Positions 26,402-34,934 are shown, counted from the first letter of the stretch. The stretch is 64,000 bases of DNA from Gammaproteobacteria bacterium (GCA_016193395.1 JACPSH010000002.1:1-64000), one strand, 5' to 3'. A program made the numbers and translations. The notes: a model not told the origin generated them from the letters alone.

Positions 26402-27340
26402 TCAAAGATCGTTCAAGATGTCCTGGCGTTTGCGCTCGTACTCTTCGTCGGAAATGAGTTTCTTCTGGCGCAGTTCGTCAAGGGTTTTCAGTCGTGATTC
26501 GATTGGGGCGGTGGACTCCGCGCCCGTCTGTCCACTGCCCACTTCCTTCCTCATCCGCGCCATCTCGAGACGCATTTCGCGCCGCTCCTGGGCAAATCGC
26601 GCGGCCTCCTGCCGCAGGGCCTCGTCACTGACCGGTGCATTCGCCTCCTCGCCTGCCTTTTCCTCGGCGAGACGCGCGGCCGAAGCGCGGTTGACGTCGA
26701 TAACCAGCCAGTCGAGCCGCCGTTTGCCGCCTTCGTTGTAGACCTCGACACCATCCCCGGTCATCACCGCGCTCTCGAAATCAGACGGGTCGTCGCGCCT
26801 GCCGTGCCGGAAATAATACTTGATCTCCATGACGCCGGCGCTGCTGGTGGCGCGTTCCTGGAACTTGTCCGGCGGACGCATGAAATCGCCGATGATGATG
26901 TTCAGCCGATCGTTGCTGTAGAAGGCCCGGCCGGCCGTGTAGCTGAGGTCCCTGAAGCCGAGGAATTTCGTGTCGGTTCGCGAAACGGCAAAGACGATGT
27001 CCTGTCCGGGAGAGGCCTTTCTCAGGGCAATGGCCAGTTGCTGCCCGAGAAGCCTGGCCTGTTCCGGGGAAAATACTTCCTCGATTTCGTCCTTCTTGAA
27101 CCAATGCTTGTCCCAGACCTGGATGTCGATCAGCGAATTGGCGATCGCCGCCGGATCCAGGTTGACGGGGTGCTGATTCGGGACCGGGCGACCGCTTGCA
27201 GCGTCGTCCTGCTCGGTCAGCCTGACATAGAGATTCAGTCCGGACTTCCAGATATCCTCGTCTGCACGGGCCAGCGGCGACCAACTGGCGGTCACCAGTA
27301 GCGCAAGCAGAAATCGCACTATATTGATCTTCGAAAACAT
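26402..27340 (-). CDS. Exported protein with C-terminal SHOCT domain, unknown function
   Basis: A 312-residue protein with a signal peptide (INIVRFLLALLVTASWSPLARA) and a central domain I do not recognise (VWDKHWFKKDEIEEVFSPEQ, DIVFAVSRTDTKFLGFRDLS, LNIIIGDFMRPPDKFQER). A Glu/Arg-rich helical, probably coiled-coil segment (about 225-275) leads to a SHOCT module at the end (LDELRQKKLISDEEYERKRQ), a short domain thought to mediate oligomerisation. The ATG at 27340 has GGAGA nearby. It is preceded by the porin terminator, so it likely has its own promoter. Confidence 0.72.
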   Translation of the reverse strand: MFSKINIVRFLLALLVTASWSPLARADEDIWKSGLNLYVRLTEQDDAASGRPVPNQHPVNLDPAAIANSLIDIQVWDKHWFKKDEIEEVFSPEQARLLGQQLAIALRKASPGQDIVFAVSRTDTKFLGFRDLSYTAGRAFYSNDRLNIIIGDFMRPPDKFQERATSSAGVMEIKYYFRHGRRDDPSDFESAVMTGDGVEVYNEGGKRRLDWLVIDVNRASAARLAEEKAGEEANAPVSDEALRQEAARFAQERREMRLEMARMRKEVGSGQTGAESTAPIESRLKTLDELRQKKLISDEEYERKRQDILNDL

Positions 27341-27483
27341 ACAGTCTCCGAACCTTCTGACCCATCCTGTCCGGAAAAGGTTTCCGCCCGGAACGCCTGC
27401 AACGATTCTCCGCGAATCGTGCTGCCCCGGCAATCTGGCCCGCAAAATATCAAAGCCGGAACGGGTCAGACGCCAAAAAGAAA

Positions 27484-27510
27484 AAGGCGCACCAGATGGT
27501 GCGCCTTTCC
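27484..27510 (-). terminator. Intrinsic terminator of the porin gene
   Basis: Perfect 8-bp stem GGCGCACC (27486-27493) / GGTGCGCC (27498-27505) with AGAT loop. On the minus strand it is followed by a T-rich run (TTTTTCTTTTTGG), the classic rho-independent layout, about 40 bases after the porin stop. A shorter T tract on the plus strand is also present. Confidence 0.85.
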
Positions 27511-27548
27511 AGTGAAGTACCGCTTTGTGTTGTTCTTAGCTCTGAAAT

Positions 27549-28748
27549 CTACCAGAGAATGAATCCGCCGACACCGAAGATGTCCGCCTCGTTGCCGAGA
27601 GTTTCGGAATCCTGGTGGTCGTATTCGGCGACAACCTTGAGCCACGAATTGATGTCATGGTACACGCCGACCGTCCAGAGAGAATTATCGCTCTCGGGCG
27701 CTCCAGTCGCAGTTCCGTCCTGGTTTGATTCGCCGTAGCTCACGCCAAGCTTGGTCTTGCCGTTGAAGGTGTACGTGCCTTGGACATAGAAGCCGTCATT
27801 TTCGGCCTCTTCGCAATTAAACGCATCGCACGCATAGCTCTGGGCGACGTTCGGGAACAACAAGGTTCCGAGCGCCTGACCATCGTAGTAGCTGCCGACG
27901 ACGTTGAAGCCGCCCATCTTGACATCGACGCCGACGTTCCAGCCGAAGGACTCGATATCACCGGTGGCGCCGCCTGTGCTCGCCTGAACTTCCAGTTCCT
28001 GCCACAGGAAACCCGCCCAGGCATTGAAGCTTCCGCCCTCGAAACCGGTGGTGTAGGTCATTTCAGTCTGGAACTGCGGCGTATCCGTTTCTTCCGCTGC
28101 GGTGCCCGTGGTTTCCTGTGGATCGAACAGGCCGACCTCCAGGTTAAAGCCGTTGATGTCATTGGTCTTGTAGGTGAAGCGCGTTCGGAAGTCCGGATAG
28201 ACATAACCGAAGCCGATGCGGCCTAGCGATGTGCCGCCGCCGTCCGGACCGACCAACGCGCCGACGCCGAACAGGGTCATGTCCTTCAGGATCGCCTGGC
28301 GCTGGAACAGGGCCAGGGTGCGGCCGGCGCTGATCGTGCCGAAGTCGCCGCTGACATTGAAGAACACTTCACGCATGTCGATCATCGCGCCACCCTTGTT
28401 CAGGCGCTGCGCCTTGCTGCCCGACGAGTCCGGAGCGAAGGTGATTTGCGCCGTGCCCTTGAGGCCGCCGATCTCGGGGCTCTTGGCCGTCAGGGTATGG
28501 AACGCAGGCAAGAGTCCTTCCTGCATGTGGGTGCTGTCTTCGCTACAGGTAGGACCCGCGCAGGCTGGGACTTGAGAATCAAAGTCGCTCTGCGTGAAGA
28601 ACAGATTGATAAACCCGCCGTAGCTCACTTCCCAGCCGTTGTCGCCGCCGAGAACGATCGCTGCGTTGGCAGGCGCAGTTAGGAGCGCTGCCAGCGCGGC
28701 GGTTCCGAATGCGACCGCAAGCTTCATGGTGCTGAATGGTTTCATCAT
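27549..28748 (-). CDS. Outer-membrane porin
   Basis: A 399-residue beta-barrel protein. It has a signal peptide (MKLAVAFGTAALAALLTAPANA), alternating amphipathic strands (WEVSYGGFINLFFTQSDF, EVFFNVSGDFGTISAGRTLALF, TRFTYKTNDINGFNLEVGLF, WLKVVAEYDHQDSE) and a C-terminal aromatic residue (GFILW), the recognition signal for the BAM complex. The loop cysteines (ACAGPTCSED, YACDAFNCEE) are unusual for trimeric porins and may form disulfides. AGGAGG precedes the start, where two adjacent ATGs exist. It is divergent from the PQQ-associated binding protein, so it may serve uptake for the same pathway. Confidence 0.88.
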   Translation of the reverse strand: MMKPFSTMKLAVAFGTAALAALLTAPANAAIVLGGDNGWEVSYGGFINLFFTQSDFDSQVPACAGPTCSEDSTHMQEGLLPAFHTLTAKSPEIGGLKGTAQITFAPDSSGSKAQRLNKGGAMIDMREVFFNVSGDFGTISAGRTLALFQRQAILKDMTLFGVGALVGPDGGGTSLGRIGFGYVYPDFRTRFTYKTNDINGFNLEVGLFDPQETTGTAAEETDTPQFQTEMTYTTGFEGGSFNAWAGFLWQELEVQASTGGATGDIESFGWNVGVDVKMGGFNVVGSYYDGQALGTLLFPNVAQSYACDAFNCEEAENDGFYVQGTYTFNGKTKLGVSYGESNQDGTATGAPESDNSLWTVGVYHDINSWLKVVAEYDHQDSETLGNEADIFGVGGFILW

Positions 28749-29281
28749 TTCCTCCTAGCCAGTAAGACAAAACTTAAAATCTGGAGATCGTTTAAGTTCA
28801 GCCTCAGCCCGTTCCCCCCTAAACAAATATTGCTTGGCGAGCTAAGCAAGGCACCCGAGGCAGAATCCTGCGTCAAATCTAGTGCACGGACACGGCGGAA
28901 ATTACTACAGTTTCAGAGCCGTTGCAACGGTGCGAATCTAAATTGCAACATGCATTGGTGCCAAACAAAACGTGTATCTTGTACGCAACAAACGGAGACT
29001 CAAAATTGAAGTGGCGGTTCTATTCGCGTGGCCGCTCGCAATGCTGATAATTCCGTTAAGAAGACGGCAGTAACCTTATGAATATCCGCATATATCGCTT
29101 ATGCAATGCGCAGACTGGTCTGGACGTCATCCGACCCCAACAAAAAATACTGCGAACGGCATTTGCAGCGGAACGGAATGAAAAATGGAACGGCGCATTC
29201 GGAAAATTGTCCGACTCATCCGTACCTGCCTACGTAATATAGTCACAAGAGTGCGCGCTGAATCGGCGGCACTGACCCCCA
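28749..29281. other. Noncoding region between porin and PQQ-associated operon
   Basis: A 533-base divergent gap, relatively AT-rich for this window. Apart from the GTTGCAAC sites at 28921-28949, I find no convincing promoter pair, no RNA gene and no supported small gene. Several short AT-rich stretches near 29080-29110 could hold -10 boxes. Confidence 0.5.
28921..28949. promoter_or_regulatory. Paired TTGCAAC sites, candidate operator
   Basis: GTTGCAAC (28921-28928, itself a perfect 8-bp palindrome) and ATTGCAAC (28942-28949) are spaced 21 bases start to start, two helical turns. The position in the divergent porin/PQQ-associated promoter region suggests a binding site for a dimeric regulator such as the nearby MoxX-like protein. 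This is pattern evidence only. Confidence 0.35.
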
Positions 29282-30097
29282 ATGAAGCAGATTGCAGCAC
29301 TGATTGCCTTCTGTGCGGCCCTCGGCGCATCGTTCACGCCGCGGGCCGGAGGCCCGGATCCTGTGGTCGTGACGCTGGCATACGTCGGCAGCGCGCAGGC
29401 CTCGGCTCTGTTCGGCATTCGCCAGGGACTCGAAGAGGCCAATCTGCAGGGTCAATTCCTGGGACAGCGCTATGTCCTCGAAGTGATCGAGCCGGGCGCG
29501 GCGCCCGCGGCGGATTTCTCGAGCTACGCCGCTATCGTGGCGGCGCTAGAAAAAGAGAATTTGCGAATGCTGGCCAAATTCGCCCGCGGGCGCGCCGTCT
29601 TCAATCTGATCTCCGAGGACGATGCCTTGCGCGCGGCCTGTATTCCGGGCCTGCTGCATGTCATCCCCAGCAGTACCATGAAACGAAACGCGGAAGCGCA
29701 ATGGAGAAAAGTCCATCCGGATGCCAACGTGGTCGCAATGGCCTGGCATGGTGATTTTGTCAAGTTCGCCGGGCGCGATCTCAACAAACGCTTCCAGAAG
29801 GCATTCAACACGCCAATGGACGAACGCGCCTGGGCCGGCTGGGCCGCGGTAAAGATCGTCTCGGACTCCATCGCCCGTGGCGGGGCGGCGGATCCAGGCG
29901 TCCTGCTCGAATTCCTCAGCTCCCGACTTTCATTCGACGGCCAGAAGGGCGTGGACATGAACTTTCGTCCGACCGGGCAGTTACGACAGACCTTGCTGAT
30001 TACCGAAGGGGGGCGGCTGCTCGGCGAGGCCCCGGTGCGCGGCGTCGCGGCCCCGGACGACTTGGACAGCCTGGACACGGCGGCCTGTTCCGGATAA
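29282..30097 (+). CDS. PQQ-system-associated periplasmic binding protein (ABC-type)
   Basis: A 271-residue exported protein: a short signal peptide (QIAALIAFCAALGASFTPRA), then a type-1 periplasmic-binding-protein fold (VVTLAYVGSAQASALFGIRQGLEEA, MAWHGDFVKFAGRDLNKRF, GWAAVKIVSDSIARGGAADP) and the ending FDGQKGVDMNFRPTGQLRQTLLI. The latter matches the family described as ABC substrate-binding protein of the PQQ-dependent alcohol dehydrogenase system. It is shorter than the usual near-400 residues, apparently missing part of the middle. It is followed by the matching beta-propeller gene, which strengthens the assignment. No clear ribosome site precedes the ATG. Confidence 0.78.
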   Translation: MKQIAALIAFCAALGASFTPRAGGPDPVVVTLAYVGSAQASALFGIRQGLEEANLQGQFLGQRYVLEVIEPGAAPAADFSSYAAIVAALEKENLRMLAKFARGRAVFNLISEDDALRAACIPGLLHVIPSSTMKRNAEAQWRKVHPDANVVAMAWHGDFVKFAGRDLNKRFQKAFNTPMDERAWAGWAAVKIVSDSIARGGAADPGVLLEFLSSRLSFDGQKGVDMNFRPTGQLRQTLLITEGGRLLGEAPVRGVAAPDDLDSLDTAACSG

Positions 30098-30175
30098 CCG
30101 GGACGCTGTGGCGATGAGATCAGGTTGAACGAGTCTGGCCGCGACGTCATCAAATTAATGTTCAAGGAGAATCAC

Positions 30176-31126
30176 ATGATCCGTTTGTTCGCTGCGATCC
30201 TCTGCGTCGTCATGTCCCCGGCCGTCCCTGCGGCTCCCACGCATCGAATTTTCGTCACCAATGAGGGCAGCGACGACCTGTCCGTCATCAACGGCAAGAC
30301 ACTCGAAGTCGAGAAGACTTTCACGGTGGGCAAGCGGCCTCGCGGCATCGGTCTGGCGCCTGACGCCAGCGAGCTGTACGTGGCCGCCAGCGAAGAGAAC
30401 GTGATTTTAGTCATCGACCCGTCGACGCTGAAAGAGCTGCGCCGTTTCGAAGCCGGCTCGGATCCGGAGACTTTCGCGGTACATCCAAACGGCACCATCT
30501 ACATCTCCAACGAAGACGCGGCCATGGCCAGCGTTTTCGATCCAAAAACCGGGCGGAAAGTGGCCGAAATTCCGGTGGGCCTGGAGCCGGAAGGCGTGGC
30601 CATTTCCCCGGACGGCAAGAAGGTCATCGTGACCAGCGAATCGACCAACATGCTGCACGTGATCGGCGTCCCTGAACATACCATCATCGCAAACATCCTG
30701 GTCGGCGCCAGACCTCGTTCCGCGGTCTTTACCCGGGACGGTAACGTGGCCTATGCCACGTCTGAAATCAGCGGCGAGGTCAAGAAAGTCGACATGAACC
30801 AGCATAAGGTCGTGGCGATCACGAAAATTGCCGACGAAAAAGCGAAGCCGAAGGACGTGCTCCTCAGCCGAGACGAGAAGACGCTTTACGTGGCCGGCGG
30901 TCGCGCCGATGCCGTCATTGTCCTCGACGCCCAGACCATGCAGGTCAAGGCGAATATCCCGGTCGGAAAGCGCGTCTGGGGACTGGCGCTCAGCCGCGAC
31001 GGCTCCCGGCTCTTCAGCACGGACGGCGCCAGCAACAGCGTGTCGGCCATCGACACGGCCACCCACAAGGTGATCAAAACCATCCCCGTCGGTGAAATGC
31101 CGTGGGGGATCGTGATTGATGACTGA
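30176..31126 (+). CDS. PQQ-associated YVTN beta-propeller protein
   Basis: A 316-residue periplasmic protein with a signal peptide (LFAAILCVVMSPAVPAAP) and about seven YVTN-type repeats (IFVTNEGSDDLSVINGKTLE, LYVAASEENVILVIDPSTL, IYISNEDAAMASVFDPKTG, and so on to LFSTDGASNSVSAIDTATH). It resembles the beta-propeller proteins conserved in PQQ-dependent alcohol catabolism clusters. AAGGAG lies six bases before the ATG at 30176, deciding the start. It lies 78 bases after the binding-protein gene, in one likely operon, and its stop abuts the convergent regulator. Confidence 0.87.
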   Translation: MIRLFAAILCVVMSPAVPAAPTHRIFVTNEGSDDLSVINGKTLEVEKTFTVGKRPRGIGLAPDASELYVAASEENVILVIDPSTLKELRRFEAGSDPETFAVHPNGTIYISNEDAAMASVFDPKTGRKVAEIPVGLEPEGVAISPDGKKVIVTSESTNMLHVIGVPEHTIIANILVGARPRSAVFTRDGNVAYATSEISGEVKKVDMNQHKVVAITKIADEKAKPKDVLLSRDEKTLYVAGGRADAVIVLDAQTMQVKANIPVGKRVWGLALSRDGSRLFSTDGASNSVSAIDTATHKVIKTIPVGEMPWGIVIDD

Positions 31127-31771
31127 TCAGGCCTGAACGATCCTGTGCCGGATCGCGAGCCGGGTCAGTTCCGCGGCCGTGCCGACGTTGAGCTTGTTCT
31201 TTATCTGCGTGCTGTAATTGGCGACGGTCTTGTAACTGAGCGAAAGCCGTTTGGCAATTTCGCTTGTACCGCACCCCTGCGCCAGAAGGGAACAGATCTC
31301 GAATTCGCGGGTGGACAGCCTTGAGAACGGGCTGTCTTCGTCCCTGACTTTCTGAAACGCCAGTTGCTGCGCGAGGCCCGCCTCCAGGTAGGACTCTCCG
31401 GCGGCTATCCTGCGAATGGCCTCGACCAGCACGGCGGGCGCGCTGTTTTTGGTGATATACCCGCGCGCGCCGGCATTCACTGCCTGATCCACAAATACGG
31501 TGTCCTCATGCATGCTGAAGACGAGAATGCGGGCGCGCGGATCCCGCGCAATGATCCTGCGGATTGCCTCGAACCCGCCGATGCCCGGCAGCGAGATGTC
31601 CATGACGACCACGTCCGGTTTCAACTCCGTATAAAGCCGGTACGCCTGCTCGCCGCTCTCCGCTTCTCCCGCCAGAACGATATCCCCGGCGCGTTCCAGC
31701 AATATCCGATAACCGGCGCGCACCACGGCGTGGTCATCCACGAGCAATACGCGAATCGGCCTGCAGTTCAA
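31127..31771 (-). CDS. LuxR-type response regulator, MoxX-like
   Basis: A 214-residue regulator with receiver residues D12, D13 and D58 (VVVMDISLPGIGG), the Lys in GYITKNSAP, and a C-terminal LuxR helix-turn-helix (EIAKRLSLSYKTVANYSTQI). It begins at a TTG that overlaps the kinase stop by four bases (TTGA). The partner kinase has the MoxY-type sensor, and the adjoining genes are PQQ-associated, so control of PQQ-dependent alcohol oxidation is likely. Start codon choice is based on overlap, as no ATG is near. Confidence 0.88.
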   Translation of the reverse strand: MNCRPIRVLLVDDHAVVRAGYRILLERAGDIVLAGEAESGEQAYRLYTELKPDVVVMDISLPGIGGFEAIRRIIARDPRARILVFSMHEDTVFVDQAVNAGARGYITKNSAPAVLVEAIRRIAAGESYLEAGLAQQLAFQKVRDEDSPFSRLSTREFEICSLLAQGCGTSEIAKRLSLSYKTVANYSTQIKNKLNVGTAAELTRLAIRHRIVQA

Positions 31772-33129
31772 GTCTGCTCCTCCTGCGCCGGACCGTGAAC
31801 GGCTCTCGCCGGCACCTCGACGCGGATCCGAACGCCGTGGCCCGGAGAAGTCTGCAGCGAGAATTCGCCATTCATGGCTTCGGCGCGTTCGCGCATGCCG
31901 ATCAACCCGAGGCCCATGCGCCGCACAGACGCATCGAAGCCCTGGCCGTCATCGTGGATCTCAAGGCTCATCTGCTCCCCCGATGCCGGCCCGGCGCACT
32001 GCAACAGGCGAACGGTAATCGAGCCGGCGCGCGCATGTCGATCGATATTGGTCAGGGCTTCCTGAACAATCCGGTACAGGTTAATAGACGTGTCTCCATC
32101 CAGTTCCTCGATCCGCGTCGGACATTCCAGATTGCAGAACGTGTCCGGGTGACTCGCGTTCCATGCATCGACGAGCGCCTGCAAAGCCTTGCCCAGACCA
32201 AGTTCATCGAGAACGGGAGGACGCAGGCGCTGCATCATGTTGCGCGCCGAATCGTAGGTGCGCTCCGCAATCCGGGCGATGGTTTCCGCATAGCCGGCTT
32301 CGCGGCCGGCCTCCCCGCCCATGGTCACCGCGATAGCCTTGATGGCGTTCAGCGACTGCCCCAGTTCGTCATGCAGTTCGCGTGCGAGACGCCTGCGCTC
32401 CATTTCCTGGATCTCGATCGATTTCCGGGTCAGGAGCCGGTTGTCCTCGCGGCCCCTCTGCATGACTTCCGCCATGTGGTTGAACTTCTCCGAGATCCGG
32501 GACAATTCCGCTACGCGGAAGCGGGGCAGGCGCAGACGGTAATCGCCCTTTTCGATGCGATCGAGCCCCTGGAGGATCGATTCTATCGGCGCCAGGTCCC
32601 GTCCCAGGATGATATAAACGAGTGCATTGGCCATCACTATATATAAAAGGAGTGATAACAGAACGATGCGGGTCTCGGACCAGACTTCATTGATTTCATC
32701 GGACGGGTCGGCGCGCACCAGCACCTCGATGAAGGGGAAATCCGGCTCGGCGAATACCCTGCGGTATTCCATCGCGACGGGTTTCACCAGGCGCACGAAC
32801 CAGGACGGGGCCGTTGACCGCACCGGGGCCACGACAACCGGAGGCACCGCCTGGTCCATGCTCCCGCGGACGGCCACCACCACCTGGAGATGCCGCGTCG
32901 ATTCCAGCCGGGAAAATTTCTCGACCATGTATTCCTGAAGATCCTCCCGATCTCTCTGGTCCGCCCCCGCCAGGACGAGATCGACGAGTTGCAGCGCGAG
33001 ATAGGAAGTGGACTGCATTTCCTCGCTCACCGCGTCGCGCGCATTGAGAACGACATAGGCGCCGGAGCTGAAGAACACCAGCACGAACAGGAGCGAAATG
33101 AGGAGGTTCAGCCGGAACCGGAGACTCAT
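31768..33129 (-). CDS. Membrane sensor histidine kinase, MoxY-like
   Basis: A 453-residue kinase. TM1 (LNLLISLLFVLVFFSSGAYV) is followed by a periplasmic sensor domain of about 130 residues of the LapD/MoxY N-terminal type, TM2 (IVLLSLLLYIVMANALVYII), a HAMP domain, HisKA_3 with phospho-His in RELHDELGQSLNAIKAIA, and HATPase_c (NIDRHA, DDGQGFD, GLIGMRERAEAMNG). MoxYX pairs control methanol oxidation in methylotrophs. The ATG at 33129 (SLRFRLNLL) is chosen over an upstream start because the membrane helix then begins at once. It overlaps the regulator gene. Confidence 0.88.
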   Translation of the reverse strand: MSLRFRLNLLISLLFVLVFFSSGAYVVLNARDAVSEEMQSTSYLALQLVDLVLAGADQRDREDLQEYMVEKFSRLESTRHLQVVVAVRGSMDQAVPPVVVAPVRSTAPSWFVRLVKPVAMEYRRVFAEPDFPFIEVLVRADPSDEINEVWSETRIVLLSLLLYIVMANALVYIILGRDLAPIESILQGLDRIEKGDYRLRLPRFRVAELSRISEKFNHMAEVMQRGREDNRLLTRKSIEIQEMERRRLARELHDELGQSLNAIKAIAVTMGGEAGREAGYAETIARIAERTYDSARNMMQRLRPPVLDELGLGKALQALVDAWNASHPDTFCNLECPTRIEELDGDTSINLYRIVQEALTNIDRHARAGSITVRLLQCAGPASGEQMSLEIHDDGQGFDASVRRMGLGLIGMRERAEAMNGEFSLQTSPGHGVRIRVEVPARAVHGPAQEEQT

Positions 33130-33209
33130 CGAGCCATCCGCCTTGCGAGATGCCTCCGCCGCGACAACGGGCAAATACGGAGGGAGAACCCGGGGCGCGG
33201 CACGTCCGT

Positions 33210-34475
33210 TCAGCGGCAGGCGCTTTCCGCCGCCTCCAGCACCTGGATCAGTTCCTTTGCGTTCCGGTAGCGGCCCGCGGGATCCTTGGCCAGCGTCCTG
33301 TCGAGAATGTGCTGGAATTGAGCGAGCGTGGGGGGGAGTGTCGGCAGTTCGGCATGGACGTGCTGGTAGATCACGCCCGCCGGGGTGTTGGCCGTGTAAG
33401 GCTTATGCCCGGTCAGCAGTTCGTAGAGCATCACGCCGGTGCTGTAGAGGTCCGCGCGGTGATCCGCCAGTTTGCCCTCCCCCTGTTCGGGGCTCATGTA
33501 ATGCGGCGTGCCGAGCACCTGGCCTATGGTCGTCAAATCAGAGCCTCCATGCATTTTCTTTGAAATCCCGAAATCCGCGAGGGCGAGGCTGTCATCACCG
33601 CGGAACATGATGTTCGCGGGCTTCAGATCCCGGTGCACTACGCCGATGCCGTGTATGGCATCAAGCCCATAGGCCACGTGCGTCATGTAGTTGAAAGCGA
33701 CTTCCGGCGTGACCCGCAATTCCATGCGCTGCTTGAGGTCGCCGCGCGGGAAGAACTCCATCGCAATGAAACCGTAGCGCTGCGTCAGCCCATGCTCATA
33801 AATCTTTACCACGAATGGGCTGTGCAGTCCCGCGATGAGTTCCGCTTCCTGGATAAACCGTTGTATCTGCGTCTCATCCTGCACCGTGGACAAATCGAGC
33901 AGCTTGAGCACCACAGACTGACCATCGCCGCTCCGTTCCGCGAGATAGACCTGCGACATCGCCCCCTGCCCGATCAGCCGAACAAACCGGTAACCGGAAC
34001 CCAGCTCCCTTTTTGCACCCTGCTCCTTTTCGACGCGGATGCGTTCCACAATCTCCGTTGCGGCGCTGAATTTTTCCTTTTGTGCTTTTTCTTCCTCCTC
34101 GGAATAATTCGCAGCTTCTTCGACAAGCTGTTTGAGCCGCTTGGGAGACACATCCTTCTTGTTGATGTACTCGGCCGCCCCAAGCTTCACGGCCCGCACC
34201 GCCACGTATTCATCGCCTTCTGCGGTCAGGATGACCGTCGGTGGGAAACCAGGCCGCCGGCGATAAGTCTTGAGCCACTCGAGGCCGTCTTCCGTCTCCC
34301 CGAGCTTGTAGTCGAGCAGCAGGATGTCGAAGGCGGACCAGTCAAAATCCTCCCCGGGACGCCCACGTTCCACCGGGTCGTACTCGATGACCTCCACGCG
34401 GGGAAACTCCTTGGCCAGATAGACGCCCAAGAGCGCGCGGTAATCGGCCGAGTCGTCGATGATCAAGACTTTCAT
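33210..34475 (-). CDS. Receiver domain-Ser/Thr protein kinase fusion
   Basis: A 421-residue cytoplasmic protein. Residues 1-125 form a receiver (D7/D8, D55 in ILLLDYKLGE, K in INKKDVSP). A charged helical linker follows (EEEEKAQKEKFSAATEIVE), then a Hanks-type kinase from about 160: glycine loop LIGQGAMSQVYLAE, ATP-binding Lys in VVLKLLD, catalytic loop VHRDLKPANI, DFG in LADFGISKK, and SPEQ. It would link a His-kinase phosphorelay to Ser/Thr phosphorylation. No membrane helix or PASTA repeats are present. Possible counterparts in the window are the PP2C fusion (4.7 kb) and the FHA protein (41.7 kb). It follows the MoxYX-like pair's strand with 80 bases between. Confidence 0.93.
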   Translation of the reverse strand: MKVLIIDDSADYRALLGVYLAKEFPRVEVIEYDPVERGRPGEDFDWSAFDILLLDYKLGETEDGLEWLKTYRRRPGFPPTVILTAEGDEYVAVRAVKLGAAEYINKKDVSPKRLKQLVEEAANYSEEEEKAQKEKFSAATEIVERIRVEKEQGAKRELGSGYRFVRLIGQGAMSQVYLAERSGDGQSVVLKLLDLSTVQDETQIQRFIQEAELIAGLHSPFVVKIYEHGLTQRYGFIAMEFFPRGDLKQRMELRVTPEVAFNYMTHVAYGLDAIHGIGVVHRDLKPANIMFRGDDSLALADFGISKKMHGGSDLTTIGQVLGTPHYMSPEQGEGKLADHRADLYSTGVMLYELLTGHKPYTANTPAGVIYQHVHAELPTLPPTLAQFQHILDRTLAKDPAGRYRNAKELIQVLEAAESACR

Positions 34476-34638
34476 AAATCCGGAATCAAGTACGGGCGCG
34501 AGACTATATCATGGCGCCTTCGGACCCTCCGCGCCCCGGTGATCGCTGCGGCCACGACACCGCCAATCAGCGCAATCGACGCTCTCGTTGAGGAAAGTGC
34601 AAGCGGGTTCGAGTCAGGCGCGGCGCCCCGGGAACCGG

Positions 34639-34667
34639 GATTTCCGCGACCGCCCTTCTGCTAGAAT
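34639..34667 (+). promoter_or_regulatory. Candidate promoter of tRNA-Thr
   Basis: TAGAAT at 34662-34667 is a good -10 box, about 36 bases before the tRNA 5' end. The sequence 17 bases upstream (GATTTC, 34639-34644) is only a weak -35 match. The rest of the 34476-34703 gap shows nothing else recognisable. Confidence 0.4.
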
Positions 34668-34703
34668 GACGGCCAGCCTCCGTCCATCGAGGTAGTGGAA
34701 CCA

Positions 34704-34778
34704 GCCGGATTAGCTCAAGGGTAGAGCACCCGCCTTGTAAGCGGAAGGTTGGGGGTTCAAGTCCCTCATCCGGCACCA
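34704..34778 (+). tRNA. tRNA-Thr (anticodon TGT)
   Basis: A complete 75-nt cloverleaf with encoded CCA. The acceptor stem GCCGGAT (34704-34710) pairs with ATCCGGC (34768-34774), discriminator A, then CCA. The D-arm is AGCTCAAGGGTAGAGC; the anticodon loop CTTGTAA gives TGT at 34736-34738; the T-arm contains GGTTCAAGTCC. The outermost anticodon-stem pair is a C-A mismatch. It stands alone, without other tRNA genes nearby. Confidence 0.95.
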
Positions 34779-34780
34779 GA

Positions 34781-34934
34781 TGCAAGTGACAAGTGCAAAG
34801 TGGAAAGTAAAAAGTAAGAAGGTCTCAAGAGTTTCCAGGGCGGAAACGAAATGATGTGCATCAATGGCGAATTCCAGACGGCCTTTTTTTGACTCTTCAC
34901 TTTCAACTTTTCACTTTGTACTTTTCACTTTTTC
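34781..34934. repeat. AAAGTG-type degenerate repeats forming a long imperfect inverted repeat
   Basis: Directly after the tRNA, 34783-34816 is built of CAAGTGA/CAAAGTGG/AAAGTAA units; at 34894-34934 the complementary units TTCACTTTC/TTTTCACTTTG/TTTTCACTTTT occur, running over the stop of the DUF1244 gene. The two tracts can pair across about 75 bases. They resemble slipped-strand simple repeats and may act as a terminator between the convergent genes. Confidence 0.6.

Noticed and set aside
25380-26741. Plus-strand frames opposite pip and the SHOCT gene
   Set aside because: Antisense to genes with intact catalytic motifs and signal peptide; Arg/Pro-rich shadow composition.
28749-29281. A sigma-54 promoter in the porin/PQQ-system gap (TGGCACC near 28954-28962, minus strand)
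   Set aside because: The distance from the GG to the next TTGC is too long for a -24/-12 element.
34567-34785. A minus-strand frame across the tRNA-Thr gene, containing DEGLEPPTFRL
   Set aside because: This peptide is the familiar artefact of translating a tRNA gene in reverse; the tRNA is certain.
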